Assembly (NCBI RefSeq): GCF_001623405.1
Contig: NZ_LUHG01000110.1
Location: 82,145 to 146,144, forward strand
Length of the DNA stretch: 64,000 nucleotides
Reading direction: 5' to 3'
Source of the DNA: Hydrotalea flava
GTDB taxonomy: Bacteria; Bacteroidota; Bacteroidia; Chitinophagales; Chitinophagaceae
Shown here in pieces: positions 44,758 to 53,974 of the stretch; position 1 is the first letter of the stretch, and each line of letters begins with the position of its first letter. A program made the translations under genes and the position numbers. The notes under the pieces are model-generated. The model had not been told where the DNA came from. It was given only the letters and a program-made list of their open reading frames with translations, and ran no database searches.

Positions 44758-46029
44758 ATGAATTTAGTTGAACGCGATGCGGCAGTAATCTGGCATCCTT
44801 TTACACCTCAAAAAAACAGATTAGATCCCATCCCTATCAAGAAAGGGAAAGGAGCACTTTTGTTTGATGCAGCTGATAATGCCTATATTGATGCGATTAG
44901 TAGTTGGTGGGTTACTTTACACGGCCATGCTCATCCCTATATTGCAGAAAAATTATACCGGCAGGCTTTGCAGCTAGAGCAGGTAATTTTTGCTGGTTTT
45001 ACACATGAACCTGCAGTTCGTTTAGCAGAAAGATTGCTTGAAATTTTACCCGGCCCCTTTGCTAAAATTTTTTACAGCGATAATGGCAGCACCTCAACCG
45101 AAGTGGCATTAAAAATGGCGATACAATTTTGGTGGAACCAACAACAGCACCAAAGAAAGAAAATTATCGCTTTTAAAAACGCCTATCATGGCGATACGTT
45201 TGGGGCCATGAGTGTTAGCGATCGTAGTGTTTTTACACTTGCTTTTCATGACTTACTGTTTGAAGTTATGTTTTTGGATACACCTTCACAAGAAAACATT
45301 GCTTCATCTATTACCACTATACAACAACATGCCCATGAAGTAGCAGCTTTTATTTATGAGCCTTTGGTTCAAGGAGCTGGTGGATTAAGAATGTATGATG
45401 CGGGTTTACTCAATCAACTACTGATAGCAGCAAAAAGCCACAATATTATTTGTATTGCAGATGAGGTAATGACGGGATTTTACAGAACAGGTAAAATGTT
45501 TGCTTCAGAATATTTAACTGTTAAACCCGATATTATTTGTTTGAGCAAAGGATTAACAGGAGGCACTATGGCACTGGGTGTTACTGCCTGCACTCAACAA
45601 ATATATAATGCATTCATGCAGGATGATGCACTCAAAACTTTTTTCCATGGCCATTCCTTCACTGCCAATCCCTTAGCCTGTACCGCAGCTTTAGCCAGTT
45701 TGGATTTACTACAGCATCCCGATACCGTTACTGCAATTGAGAAAATTTATAAATCAATAGCAATTTTTGCAAATGAACTTGCACAATTAAAAGCGCCCAT
45801 CAAAAACATTAGAACTTTAGGCACAATTATAGCCTTTGAAATAAAATTAGGAAAAGATGAGTACTTAAACAATGTGAGCCAATTTGTAACACAAGCAGCA
45901 TTAAAACAAGGGGTTTATTTAAGGCCATTGGGCAATACCGTTTATGTGATGCCGCCCTATTGCATTACAGATGAGGAGTTAAGAATAGTTTTCACAGTTA
46001 TTAAAAACATACTGCAACATTATGAATAG
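44758..46029 (+). CDS. bioA: Adenosylmethionine-8-amino-7-oxononanoate aminotransferase
   Basis: 423 aa PLP class III aminotransferase; converts KAPA to DAPA in biotin synthesis, using S-adenosylmethionine as amino donor. BioA-specific features are the N-terminal IWHPFTPQK and DAISSWWVTLHGHAHP; SDNGSTSTEVALKMA binds the PLP phosphate, IADEVMTGF has the cofactor Asp, CLSKGLTGG the Schiff-base Lys, and FFHGHSFTANPLAC follows. No other biotin genes are in the window. Its last 8 bases overlap anmK. Confidence 0.95.
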   Translation: MNLVERDAAVIWHPFTPQKNRLDPIPIKKGKGALLFDAADNAYIDAISSWWVTLHGHAHPYIAEKLYRQALQLEQVIFAGFTHEPAVRLAERLLEILPGPFAKIFYSDNGSTSTEVALKMAIQFWWNQQQHQRKKIIAFKNAYHGDTFGAMSVSDRSVFTLAFHDLLFEVMFLDTPSQENIASSITTIQQHAHEVAAFIYEPLVQGAGGLRMYDAGLLNQLLIAAKSHNIICIADEVMTGFYRTGKMFASEYLTVKPDIICLSKGLTGGTMALGVTACTQQIYNAFMQDDALKTFFHGHSFTANPLACTAALASLDLLQHPDTVTAIEKIYKSIAIFANELAQLKAPIKNIRTLGTIIAFEIKLGKDEYLNNVSQFVTQAALKQGVYLRPLGNTVYVMPPYCITDEELRIVFTVIKNILQHYE

Positions 46030-47215
46030 CAATATTGAGCAGCTTTATCATATCGCACAAAAGCAATCCAAAACAATTATAGGATTGATGAGTGGCACTT
46101 CCTTAGATGGTTTGGATATTGCTGTTTGCACATGTGAAGGCAATGGGTTGAATACATCTGTAACCATTCAGGAATTTACAACAGTACCATACACGCAAAA
46201 GTTTAAAACGGAAGTAAAATCTGTTTTCAGCAATCGCCATGCCGATTTAGAAAAAGTATGTATACTAAATGAATGGATTGCAGAAGAACATGCCAAAATA
46301 ATTCTGGCAGCTCTTGCAGGCTGGAACATTCATCCAAAAAATATTGATTTGATTGCCAGTCATGGACAAACCATTTACCATGCCCCAAAACGATTACATG
46401 GATTAGAAGCATTTAATAATGCCACACTGCAAATTGGCGATGGAGATCATTTGGCTGTAAAAACAGGCATTATTACCATCAGCGATTTTCGGCAAAAACA
46501 TATTGCAGCAGGTGGTGAAGGTGCCCCTTTAGCAGCTTATGGCGATTATTTTTTGTTTAGCAAAAAACATGAAAACAGGATTATGCTGAATATTGGCGGC
46601 ATAGCCAATTTTACTTATTTGCCCGGAGATTTAGATGTACAAAAAGTTTTTTGTACCGATACCGGCCCGGGTAATACCCTGATGGATGCTTATATTCAAC
46701 ATCATTTTCCGGGAAAATATTTCGATGAAAATGCCACTGTTGCGTTAAACGGAAAGATACTTCCTGCACTTTTAATAGCATTAAAAGATCATACTTTCTT
46801 CAATAACGAATTCCCCAAAACAATTGGACCGGAATTATTTAATCTGGCCTATTTGCAACAGGCTATTGAAAGCTCCGGCATTCAGCACTATACAAAAGAA
46901 GATGTAATGGCCACCCTAAACAAATTTACGGCCGATACTATAGCAGAAGCCATTTTAAAAGCAAGTACACACAACAAAACGTCTGTTATTTATTGTAGTG
47001 GTGGTGGCATGCACAATCCTTTACTCATGCATCATTTAAAGGCTTTATTATCCAATATGGTTTTTAGAAATACACAGGAGTTGAACATTAATCCCGATGC
47101 AAAAGAAGCCGTATTATTTGCAGTATTGGGTAATGAATGTGTTAGCGGAAAGGGGTTGGCGTTAGGTGAAGGTCAGCCTGCTATTACAATGGGGAAAGTC
47201 AGTTTTCCTGCCTAA
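46022..47215 (+). CDS. anmK: Anhydro-N-acetylmuramic acid kinase
   Basis: 397 aa. Phosphorylates and opens 1,6-anhydro-MurNAc to MurNAc-6-phosphate in cell-wall recycling. The ASKHA-like fold is shown by IGLMSGTSLDGLDIAVC at the N-terminus, ASHGQTIYHAP, IGDGDHLAVKTG, MLNIGGIANFTYLP, and FCTDTGPGNTLMDAYI. Length is normal. The start overlaps bioA by 8 bases, so the genes are probably coupled although their pathways are unrelated. Confidence 0.95.
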   Translation: MNSNIEQLYHIAQKQSKTIIGLMSGTSLDGLDIAVCTCEGNGLNTSVTIQEFTTVPYTQKFKTEVKSVFSNRHADLEKVCILNEWIAEEHAKIILAALAGWNIHPKNIDLIASHGQTIYHAPKRLHGLEAFNNATLQIGDGDHLAVKTGIITISDFRQKHIAAGGEGAPLAAYGDYFLFSKKHENRIMLNIGGIANFTYLPGDLDVQKVFCTDTGPGNTLMDAYIQHHFPGKYFDENATVALNGKILPALLIALKDHTFFNNEFPKTIGPELFNLAYLQQAIESSGIQHYTKEDVMATLNKFTADTIAEAILKASTHNKTSVIYCSGGGMHNPLLMHHLKALLSNMVFRNTQELNINPDAKEAVLFAVLGNECVSGKGLALGEGQPAITMGKVSFPA

Positions 47216-47221
47216 ACAAAA

Positions 47222-47716
47222 TTAATTTTTCTTTTCAACCAATATTTGAAGCCGATTCAGATTTTGTTCTAACATTCCGCCAATAATTTTATCACTCATT
47301 AAAGAACCAAATCGCTCCCAGGGATACCATTTTAAAAACTGTTCATATTGCCATTGCACTACAGCAGATGCTCCGTTAGATGTAGGTATGATTTGCATGG
47401 TTGAAATTAAGAGATGATTTTTTGCACTTCGCCAAACAGAAACAACAGAATCGGGCACAACTTTTTCTATCAGCACTGTTCTATTTCCAATTTCTGCTTC
47501 AGTTTGTGAAAGCACATGTACCGATGTATCCTGCATACCCGAAATCCATTTTTGCCAACCATACATGTTTTGCAAATACGGCCTTAAACTATCAGCCGGT
47601 GCATGAATGGTAATGGCTCTTGAAACAATAATACGTGCAGGAAACAATAGTGCTATTACCTGTACCAATATTGCTAAAAAAAGAATACTGAAAAAAGCTT
47701 GTTTTACGAATCGCAT
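47222..47716 (-). CDS. SRPBCC-fold protein with N-terminal membrane anchor
   Basis: 164 aa. One N-terminal hydrophobic segment (AFFSILFLAILVQVIALLF) is followed by an SRPBCC/polyketide-cyclase-type fold (SRAITIHAPADSLRPYLQNM, then GASAVVQWQYEQFLKWYPWER). Members of this fold bind hydrophobic ligands. It is probably membrane-tethered, facing the periplasm. It follows the ABC permease gene by 7 bases on the same strand, so they are likely co-transcribed; a link between ligand binding and export is inference. Confidence 0.8.
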   Translation of the reverse strand: MRFVKQAFFSILFLAILVQVIALLFPARIIVSRAITIHAPADSLRPYLQNMYGWQKWISGMQDTSVHVLSQTEAEIGNRTVLIEKVVPDSVVSVWRSAKNHLLISTMQIIPTSNGASAVVQWQYEQFLKWYPWERFGSLMSDKIIGGMLEQNLNRLQILVEKKN

Positions 47717-47723
47717 AATGCAG

Positions 47724-48830
47724 TTATTCCCATTTAAAGGTTTTAATGGCTACATAGTAAATTAAAATACCCCAAATTGCTAAAATGCCAATCTCTTTCC
47801 ACACACTGATTAATGATGCGCCCTCGAAAGAAATTGACCGCATGGCATTGTTGAATTGCGTTAAGGGTAATGCATTACAAAAAGGCTGCATCCATGCCGG
47901 AAAATTATCAATGGAGAAAAAGGTGCCGGCTAATAAAAATTGAGGTAATGTAAAAATGTTGGCAAAAGGAGGAATGGTGCTTTCGTTTTTGGCTACACCA
48001 CTTACAATAAAACCAAAACCCATGAATACGATTAAAGCCAAAAAACTTAGCAGCATAATATTAAGGAAAGTTACTATGCCATGCACCAGGGTAAAATGAA
48101 AAAATACTTTTCCTATTACAATAATGACTACAGCAGTAATTAACTGAAATATAATTCTACCCAATGCTTCGCCTAATACAATATAAGAGCGTTTAATGGG
48201 TGTGGCAAAAAAACGTTTCAACACTAACTGTTGCCTTAAGTTAAAAAACAAAAAAGCAACTCCAAACACGCCTGAACTTAATAAAGAAAAACCCAATTGG
48301 CCCGGTAGTATAAAATCGATGGTACGGTAAATTCTGCCGGGAATTTTATCAATCGTATTATTAATGGTAGCAATACTAGGTGTATTGGGATACATTTTTT
48401 GATTGATGCCCGTTATAACCGATTGAATAATTTGCTTTAAGATGGATATATTCTGAGGATTTACCGATTCGGAGCTTTTTAACTGGATGATATAAGGAAT
48501 GGCCGGATTATTAGAATGTTCAATTTTTATAATAGCCGTAATGCGCCCTTTTTCCAAGTCTTCTTTCAATTGTTCATCCGTTTTGTCTTTAAACTTTAAG
48601 TTGCTGATGTTTTTCAATGCAGGATAAATGAAATTGGCCGTATCAGAAGTTTTGTCCATAACCACATTCAGCGAAACGCCACCGCCATTTCCTAAAAAAC
48701 CAAAAACCAAAATAAAAACCAATGGAAATCCAATGCTGAACGCTACGGCTGAAGGGCTACGCAAGGTAGCTCTTAAACTGGCCTTAGTAATGGCCAGCAT
48801 GGCTGTTATTTGATTATATTTTTTCGGCAT
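47724..48830 (-). CDS. ABC-2 type transporter permease
   Basis: 368 aa. One N-terminal membrane segment (SIGFPLVFILVFGFL), a large extracytoplasmic loop of about 150 residues, and then five or so segments, the layout of ABC-2 permeases of the YhgE/linearmycin type. The block AGTFFSIDNFPAWMQPFCNALPL is the typical late motif. No ATP-binding subunit gene adjoins in the window, so the partner must be elsewhere. The start could be 48830 or an internal ATG at about residue 11 (MLAITKASLRA). Cargo unknown. Confidence 0.85.
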   Translation of the reverse strand: MPKKYNQITAMLAITKASLRATLRSPSAVAFSIGFPLVFILVFGFLGNGGGVSLNVVMDKTSDTANFIYPALKNISNLKFKDKTDEQLKEDLEKGRITAIIKIEHSNNPAIPYIIQLKSSESVNPQNISILKQIIQSVITGINQKMYPNTPSIATINNTIDKIPGRIYRTIDFILPGQLGFSLLSSGVFGVAFLFFNLRQQLVLKRFFATPIKRSYIVLGEALGRIIFQLITAVVIIVIGKVFFHFTLVHGIVTFLNIMLLSFLALIVFMGFGFIVSGVAKNESTIPPFANIFTLPQFLLAGTFFSIDNFPAWMQPFCNALPLTQFNNAMRSISFEGASLISVWKEIGILAIWGILIYYVAIKTFKWE

Positions 48831-49161
48831 ATCAATTTTAAATGTGTAGCAAAGCTATTTGTTTATTTATCTTCTGCAAAACCGGCTTTTGCAGGCAACT
48901 GAGGTGTTATTAAAAAATCATTAAAAATGTTATAGCAAATATTTTAAATTCAATCCGTTTGTATTTCCTTTTCTGTTATAAAACGGCTTAAGCCTGCCCC
49001 TTCAACAATTAATGCAATCTATCCACACCATTCATGCAGACTATATATTCTATTTTCAACAATATATTGAATATTACGTCAAGGCAAAATAAATGCTAAC
49101 AGGAGCATTATTGACCAAATTGTTGTATTTTAAATGCCTATTCTAACAAATAATACAACTT
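48831..49161. other. Noncoding gap with a palindrome, 331 bases
   Basis: A divergent region between the ABC permease and the EF-hand-like gene. The only clear structure is an 8-bp inverted repeat, CTGCAAAA/TTTTGCAG, at 48874-48894 with a 5-base CCGGC centre, 44 bases upstream of the permease start; it might be an operator. No reading frame or exact -7 box stands out. Confidence 0.45.
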
Positions 49162-49637
49162 ATGTTTGAACAAATCTTGCAATTGGTTCAGCAACATGCC
49201 CAGGAGGCTGTTGTAAACAATCCGGCCGTTCCCAACGAAAACAATGAAGCAGTAATGCAGGAGGCCGGCCATTCCATTACCAATGGATTGCAAAATCTGT
49301 TATCTGGCGGTGAATTGAATACGCTTTTTCAAGGCGGCAATGTATCAACCAACAATCCTGCCATTCAAAATATCTCAAGCAATTTTATTAGCAGTATTAC
49401 GCAAAAATTTGGTATATCAAGTGAAGCTGCATCCGGCATTGCCGCCAGTGTAATACCCAATGTATTGAATAGCATTCAAAATATGGGAAATGATTCGGGC
49501 GGTATTCAGAATATATTGAGTAGCCTTACATCGGGTAATACTAATTTGGGGGGGGTATAGCTAACGCTATTGGAAGAAAATTGGGGCTTGATAAAGATGG
49601 AGATGTAGATTTTGATGACTTAAAAAAATTGTTTTAG
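49162..49637 (+). pseudogene. DUF937-like EF-hand protein, frameshifted at a G8 tract
   Basis: The first frame (49162-49560) encodes 132 aa: a helical N-terminal part (MFEQILQLVQQHAQEAV), then Gly/Asn/Ser-rich segments (LQNLLSGGELNTLFQGG, QNISSNFISSITQKFG). It stops right after a run of eight G at 49548-49555. One added base (or two lost) continues it in frame: GIANAIGRKLGLDKDGDVDF and so on, to a TAG at 49635-49637. That tail contains an EF-hand/dockerin-like calcium loop (DKDGDVDFDDL). The gene is either frameshifted, phase-variable by slippage at G8, or has a sequencing error. The family call is tentative. Confidence 0.7.
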
Positions 49638-49709
49638 ATATCGGCCCCTAATTTACAATCATATGATTCAGTTTTACGGTTAAGTTATTTTTATTATAAA
49701 ATAATTGCA

Positions 49710-50588
49710 ATGAAATATTATTTATTGAACGCAGCTAAAATTTTTCTTTTTTTACTCCTTATCCTTGTACAAAAAAGCCATGCACAAGCTTTACCTACCC
49801 GTTGGGATGAATTAACTGCAAGTGATTGGAACAATGCACTTCAACAATCAAACTACACTTGTATTCTACCCATTGGCATCTTAGAAAAACATGGCCCGCA
49901 TGTACCCATTGGGTCTGATTTAATACGGGTAAGGGAATATGCATCCCGCGCCACAAAAAAAGAATATGCTGTTGTTTTTCCGGATTATTTCTATGGCCAA
50001 ATTAATGAAGCCCGGCATCAGCCTGGTGTTTTTGCCCTCAAAGAACGCGTAGTATGGGATTTATTAGAAGCCACCTGTGATGAAATTGCACGTAACGGAT
50101 TTAAGAAAATCATCATCATCAATGGGCATGGTGGCAATCCTGAATTAATTCGCTATTTTATACAAGCACGTTTAGAGAAACCTCACAACTATGCCGTTTA
50201 TTTTTTTGAACCACATAGCGATAGTTCCTACTTACAACAATTTAAAGCCTTACATCAATCCCCCATCAATATGGATATGCATGCCGGTGAAAGCGAAACA
50301 TCAGAACTTTTATATTTAAGACCGGAGCTCGTGAAAATGGATAGCGCTAAAAATGAATCGGGTAAAAATTTAAACAGATGGCATATTCCTAATGTGTATA
50401 CGGCCATTTGGTGGTATGCTGATTTTCCGAATCATTATGCCGGCGAGGGTGATAAAGCCACAGCGGCACTGGGTGAACTATTAGTAAATCATGTTGTGAA
50501 TCAGTTGGCAAATGCCATTAAAGCTATTAAAGCAGATACCACCACATTACCTTTGCAGGAGGAATTTTATAAACGGGTAAGAAAGTGA
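49710..50588 (+). CDS. Secreted creatininase-family amidohydrolase
   Basis: 292 aa. A signal peptide (cleavage near KSHAQAL) is followed by the creatininase (creatinine amidohydrolase) fold. Metal and substrate motifs visible are GILEKHGPHVPIGSD, IINGHGGNPEL and DMHAGESETSELL, with Glu/His/Asp ligands for a dinuclear site. Family members hydrolyse creatinine or cyclic and N-formyl amides, or act in mycofactocin maturation; a secreted one suggests extracytoplasmic amide hydrolysis. The substrate is unknown. Confidence 0.88.
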   Translation: MKYYLLNAAKIFLFLLLILVQKSHAQALPTRWDELTASDWNNALQQSNYTCILPIGILEKHGPHVPIGSDLIRVREYASRATKKEYAVVFPDYFYGQINEARHQPGVFALKERVVWDLLEATCDEIARNGFKKIIIINGHGGNPELIRYFIQARLEKPHNYAVYFFEPHSDSSYLQQFKALHQSPINMDMHAGESETSELLYLRPELVKMDSAKNESGKNLNRWHIPNVYTAIWWYADFPNHYAGEGDKATAALGELLVNHVVNQLANAIKAIKADTTTLPLQEEFYKRVRK

Positions 50589-50621
50589 ATCTGCCCATTC
50601 ATTTTATCAATTAATTAATCA

Positions 50622-52091
50622 TTATTTGTCTAACGCAGGTTTATGAGTTGATTCTGCTACCATCCATCCTGTAGCGTACATCCATTGGGTCATTTTATAT
50701 AATTTTTCATAATTAATTCGATTGGGCGCATCTTTTGGAGTATGATAGTCGGGATGTAATAAAGTAGTAAAAAATATTGCAGGTATGCCTTCTTGTGCAT
50801 AAGGTAAATGATCACTTCTGAAATACCAGTTTTCCGGATGTGTAGCTGCATCCCACGAAAAATCAACTTTGAAATGAGTTAATGCCGCATTGGCTTTCAT
50901 AGCCATATTTACCAGTTCTGTTGAATTTTTATGCGGAAACAGCGTACCCAATAAAGCGGCAGAATCAGATGCATTTCTTCCAATCATATCACCATTTAAT
51001 ACTGCAACAATATCATTTTTGGGAACAGTGGGATGTTTGGCATACCAGCGTGAGCCCAATAAACCTCTCTCCTCGGCTCCATGCCAAACAAATAAAGCAG
51101 ATCGCTTTCCGGGCTTTTCATGCCAGGCTCTGGCAATAGCCAACATGGCAACAGTTACAGAGGCATTATCATCTGCTCCATTCCAAATAGAATCATTATC
51201 AACGGGGTTACCAACGCCATCATGATCGTGATGGCCACTGAACAAAACATATTGCTGATTTAAAACAGGATCAGTTCCTTTTACCTTTCCAATTACATTC
51301 ACCGATGGATAAGTGAAATGCTCGGCAATTAGCTGAATGCCTGCATTTGCATTCGCCGCTTGTAAACCGACAGCTACAGAAGGTGTAACCAAAATAATTT
51401 GAAATGGTTTACGAACGGTATTGGCTTGCTGCATGCCTTCAATTTGGTATTGCCCTGTTTGATAAGCATGACTGATAAACGGTAATAAAGACATTACAGT
51501 GCTATCGGCAACAACAATTAACCCCGCAGCCCCATTCCGTTGCATGATTAAACCGGCATTGCGTAAAGCCAGTAACGTATATCTATATGCCCACAAACTC
51601 ATTCCCTTTACGGGTACCGGATTAGGTGCTACTATTTGCATCGCCACAATTTTATCTTTGATGGATTGTACCGTATCGGCATATGCGTTAAGCCATACAA
51701 TATTTCCGGATAGATGTGTATCTGCCACTACGGTTGGCCAATATTCTTTCCATAATGTAAGGGGTTGTCCGTTTAAAACAAATTGGCTCTCATTTGCAAT
51801 TCTTGCACGCAATAAATTAAAAAACTGAAAATAAGTACCATTATCACCACCGGGTACTAAACCTGCTTCCTGTGCTTTTAGTGCTACCCATGCCGCAGCT
51901 TTTAATTCATCTAATGTACCCGCCCTTCTACCCCGAAATGCATCGCCTGCAAGTGTGTATAAATTATTTTTTAAATCTTGAATATGAATGGCTTTTAATG
52001 CCGGTGGCAAAACCGAAACATTTGTTTTTTGCTGAGAGAAAGCTAGTAAGCTAAAAAACACACCGGAACAAAAGAAGATAATTTTTTTCAT
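50622..52091 (-). CDS. Secreted M28-family metallopeptidase
   Basis: 489 aa. A signal peptide (cleavage near LLAFSQQ) is followed by a PA-type insert and an M28 catalytic domain. The zinc ligands are in FSGHHDHDGVG (His/Asp), ADDNASVTVA (bridging Asp), HGAEERGLLGS (catalytic Glu and Glu ligand), NGDMIGRN (Asp) and DYHTPKD (His). Dinuclear zinc aminopeptidase; likely acts on peptides or the Glu-Asp substrates of related enzymes. It converges with the creatininase-family gene. Confidence 0.92.
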   Translation of the reverse strand: MKKIIFFCSGVFFSLLAFSQQKTNVSVLPPALKAIHIQDLKNNLYTLAGDAFRGRRAGTLDELKAAAWVALKAQEAGLVPGGDNGTYFQFFNLLRARIANESQFVLNGQPLTLWKEYWPTVVADTHLSGNIVWLNAYADTVQSIKDKIVAMQIVAPNPVPVKGMSLWAYRYTLLALRNAGLIMQRNGAAGLIVVADSTVMSLLPFISHAYQTGQYQIEGMQQANTVRKPFQIILVTPSVAVGLQAANANAGIQLIAEHFTYPSVNVIGKVKGTDPVLNQQYVLFSGHHDHDGVGNPVDNDSIWNGADDNASVTVAMLAIARAWHEKPGKRSALFVWHGAEERGLLGSRWYAKHPTVPKNDIVAVLNGDMIGRNASDSAALLGTLFPHKNSTELVNMAMKANAALTHFKVDFSWDAATHPENWYFRSDHLPYAQEGIPAIFFTTLLHPDYHTPKDAPNRINYEKLYKMTQWMYATGWMVAESTHKPALDK

Positions 52092-52188
52092 AGCTGTATT
52101 GCAGTTGTTGAATAAAAGAAAGTTAAAATATGAATATTAGAATAGCAGCAAAACATTACCATAACACCTGCAAATAGTTGAATAAATT

Positions 52189-52554
52189 CTAAATATTGCG
52201 TAGTGTAGCTCGTGTAAATTCATTCACAACATTACCGGTATTCAATGTGCCTGCAGGTTCAAACAGCATTACATGAACCTCTTCTTCTGCAACGGGCCGG
52301 TGCTCCACACCACAGGGTACAATAATAAATTCACCTTCCTTTACACAAACTATTTTATCGCTAAATTCCATCACAAAAGAACCCTTTATTACATAAAATA
52401 GCTCATCTTCATCATCATGGTGATGCCACGTAAATGCACCTTTAAATTTTACCAATTTTACATCCTGACCATTTAAATGACCCACAATTGCAGGATTCCA
52501 ATAGGTATCTATACACGCTAACTTTTCGGAAACATTCACAGATTGCGGTACCAT
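52189..52554 (-). CDS. Small cupin-fold protein
   Basis: 121 aa. One cupin domain with metal motif 1 (TWHHHDDEDELFYVIKG: His and Glu ligands) and motif 2 (VPCGVEHRPVA: His ligand). No signal peptide. Single-domain cupins bind Fe, Mn or Zn and can be isomerases, dioxygenases or sensors; the sequence does not distinguish them. It has its own -7 box upstream and lies apart from its neighbours. Confidence 0.85.
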   Translation of the reverse strand: MVPQSVNVSEKLACIDTYWNPAIVGHLNGQDVKLVKFKGAFTWHHHDDEDELFYVIKGSFVMEFSDKIVCVKEGEFIIVPCGVEHRPVAEEEVHVMLFEPAGTLNTGNVVNEFTRATLRNI

Positions 52555-52577
52555 ACTGATTGAAGTTTTGTTTGAAT

Positions 52578-52585
52578 CAAAGATA
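52578..52585 (-). promoter_or_regulatory. -7 box of the cupin gene
   Basis: The minus strand reads TATCTTTG, an exact TAnnTTTG match, 23 bases before the ATG at 52554. A TTG -33 box is not obvious at the usual spacing. Confidence 0.45.
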
Positions 52586-52755
52586 CAAAAAAAGGTGCAT
52601 TATTTTGAATAGTTTATCAGCCAGTCAATTCTTATTATAAAACGCTAATTACCATACACATGAAAAGAAAAAAAATAATTTTCCCATAAACAATTGTTGT
52701 AGTATTGCCGCCAATTATTCGGGTTTTCAAAAAATTTCTGAATAAGAAAGTTATC

Positions 52756-53253
52756 ATGGCAACTACAACTGCATATATTTTATTGGGAAGTAATTTGGGC
52801 AACAGAATAGCATTCATACATGCTGCCATCAATGAAATTGAAAAGCAATGCGGACAATTAATCGCAGCTTCATCCATTTATGAAACAGAAGCCTGGGGAG
52901 TTGAACAGCAACCTCCCTATTTAAATCAGGTAATTGCCATTACCACTTCACTATTGCCTGAACAATTAATGCAAACATTGCTTGATATTGAGCTGCAATT
53001 AGGAAGAAAAAGAACAAAACGTTTTGCAGAAAGAACGATTGATTTAGATATTTTACTCATCAACAACCTTATCATATATACATCACTATTAACCGTTCCT
53101 CACCCGGCCATGCAACAACGCAAATTTGTTTTATTGCCCTTGCAGGAAATAGCACCGCAAATCATTCATCCATTAACACAACTTAGCATCACCGAAATGT
53201 TACAAGCCTGTACAGATACCCTGCGTGTAGAAAAAATTGAAAATCACACTTAA
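52756..53253 (+). CDS. folK: Hydroxymethyldihydropterin pyrophosphokinase
   Basis: 165 aa; transfers pyrophosphate from ATP to 6-hydroxymethyl-7,8-dihydropterin in folate synthesis. FolK motifs are YILLGSNLGNR at the start, SIYETEAWGV (pterin site), RKRTKRFAERTIDLDIL (ATP and two metal Asp), and VPHPAMQQRKFVLLPLQEI. ATG 52756 (MATTTAYILLGSN) fits the family; a longer upstream frame does not. The gene ends 30 bases before the deoxynucleoside kinase, an arrangement common in Bacteroidota. Confidence 0.95.
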   Translation: MATTTAYILLGSNLGNRIAFIHAAINEIEKQCGQLIAASSIYETEAWGVEQQPPYLNQVIAITTSLLPEQLMQTLLDIELQLGRKRTKRFAERTIDLDILLINNLIIYTSLLTVPHPAMQQRKFVLLPLQEIAPQIIHPLTQLSITEMLQACTDTLRVEKIENHT

Positions 53254-53283
53254 TTTTACCCATCAAACCATCGCTACTGCTCA

Positions 53284-53916
53284 ATGAAATACCATTATAT
53301 TACAGTTGAAGGAAATATAGGTGCAGGCAAAACCACCCTTGCCCATTTGCTGGCCAAACATTATAATGCCAGAATTATTTTAGAGGCATTTGCAGACAAT
53401 CCATTTCTGGAAAAATTTTATGCCGATCCTTCAAAATTTGCATTTCCATTAGAATTGTTTTTCATGGCTGAAAGGTTTAAACAATTAAAAACCATGCTGC
53501 ATACGCATGATTTATTTAGCAGTATTACCATTTCAGATTATTTGTTTTCAAAATGTTTGTTATTCGCAAAAGTGAATTTACCGGATGAAGAATTCAGATT
53601 ATATCAAAAGCTATTCGATATTATGCAGCAACAAATTGCTTTTCCTGATTTGTTGATATACTTACATGCCCCAGTAAACAAACTACAGCAAAACATCAAA
53701 AAAAGACAACGCAGTTTCGAACAAAATATTCCCGATAGTTACTTATTCAATTTACAGGAAACCTATACGCAATACATTAAACAACATAATATTAAAACCT
53801 TATTCATTGATGTTTCCAATGCCGATTTTTTAGGCAATCCTGCTCATTTGCAGGTAATTATTGATGCATTAGACAGGGAATATGATGCAGGACAACACTT
53901 TTTTTCACTTCCCTGA
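53284..53916 (+). CDS. Deoxynucleoside kinase
   Basis: 210 aa. P-loop EGNIGAGKTTLAHLL at the N-terminus and the dNK-type LEAFADNPFLEKFYADP (substrate-binding Glu and Phe). MAERFKQL and a lid region KKRQRSFEQNI with Arg residues are present. It phosphorylates deoxynucleosides in salvage; the sequence does not decide between deoxyadenosine, deoxyguanosine and others. It lies directly after folK and is likely co-transcribed with it. Confidence 0.93.
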   Translation: MKYHYITVEGNIGAGKTTLAHLLAKHYNARIILEAFADNPFLEKFYADPSKFAFPLELFFMAERFKQLKTMLHTHDLFSSITISDYLFSKCLLFAKVNLPDEEFRLYQKLFDIMQQQIAFPDLLIYLHAPVNKLQQNIKKRQRSFEQNIPDSYLFNLQETYTQYIKQHNIKTLFIDVSNADFLGNPAHLQVIIDALDREYDAGQHFFSLP

Positions 53917-53974
53917 TTTTTGGAAACCATTGTATGTTATTTTCGTATGAACGATAATTTAATTCATGTAATGA

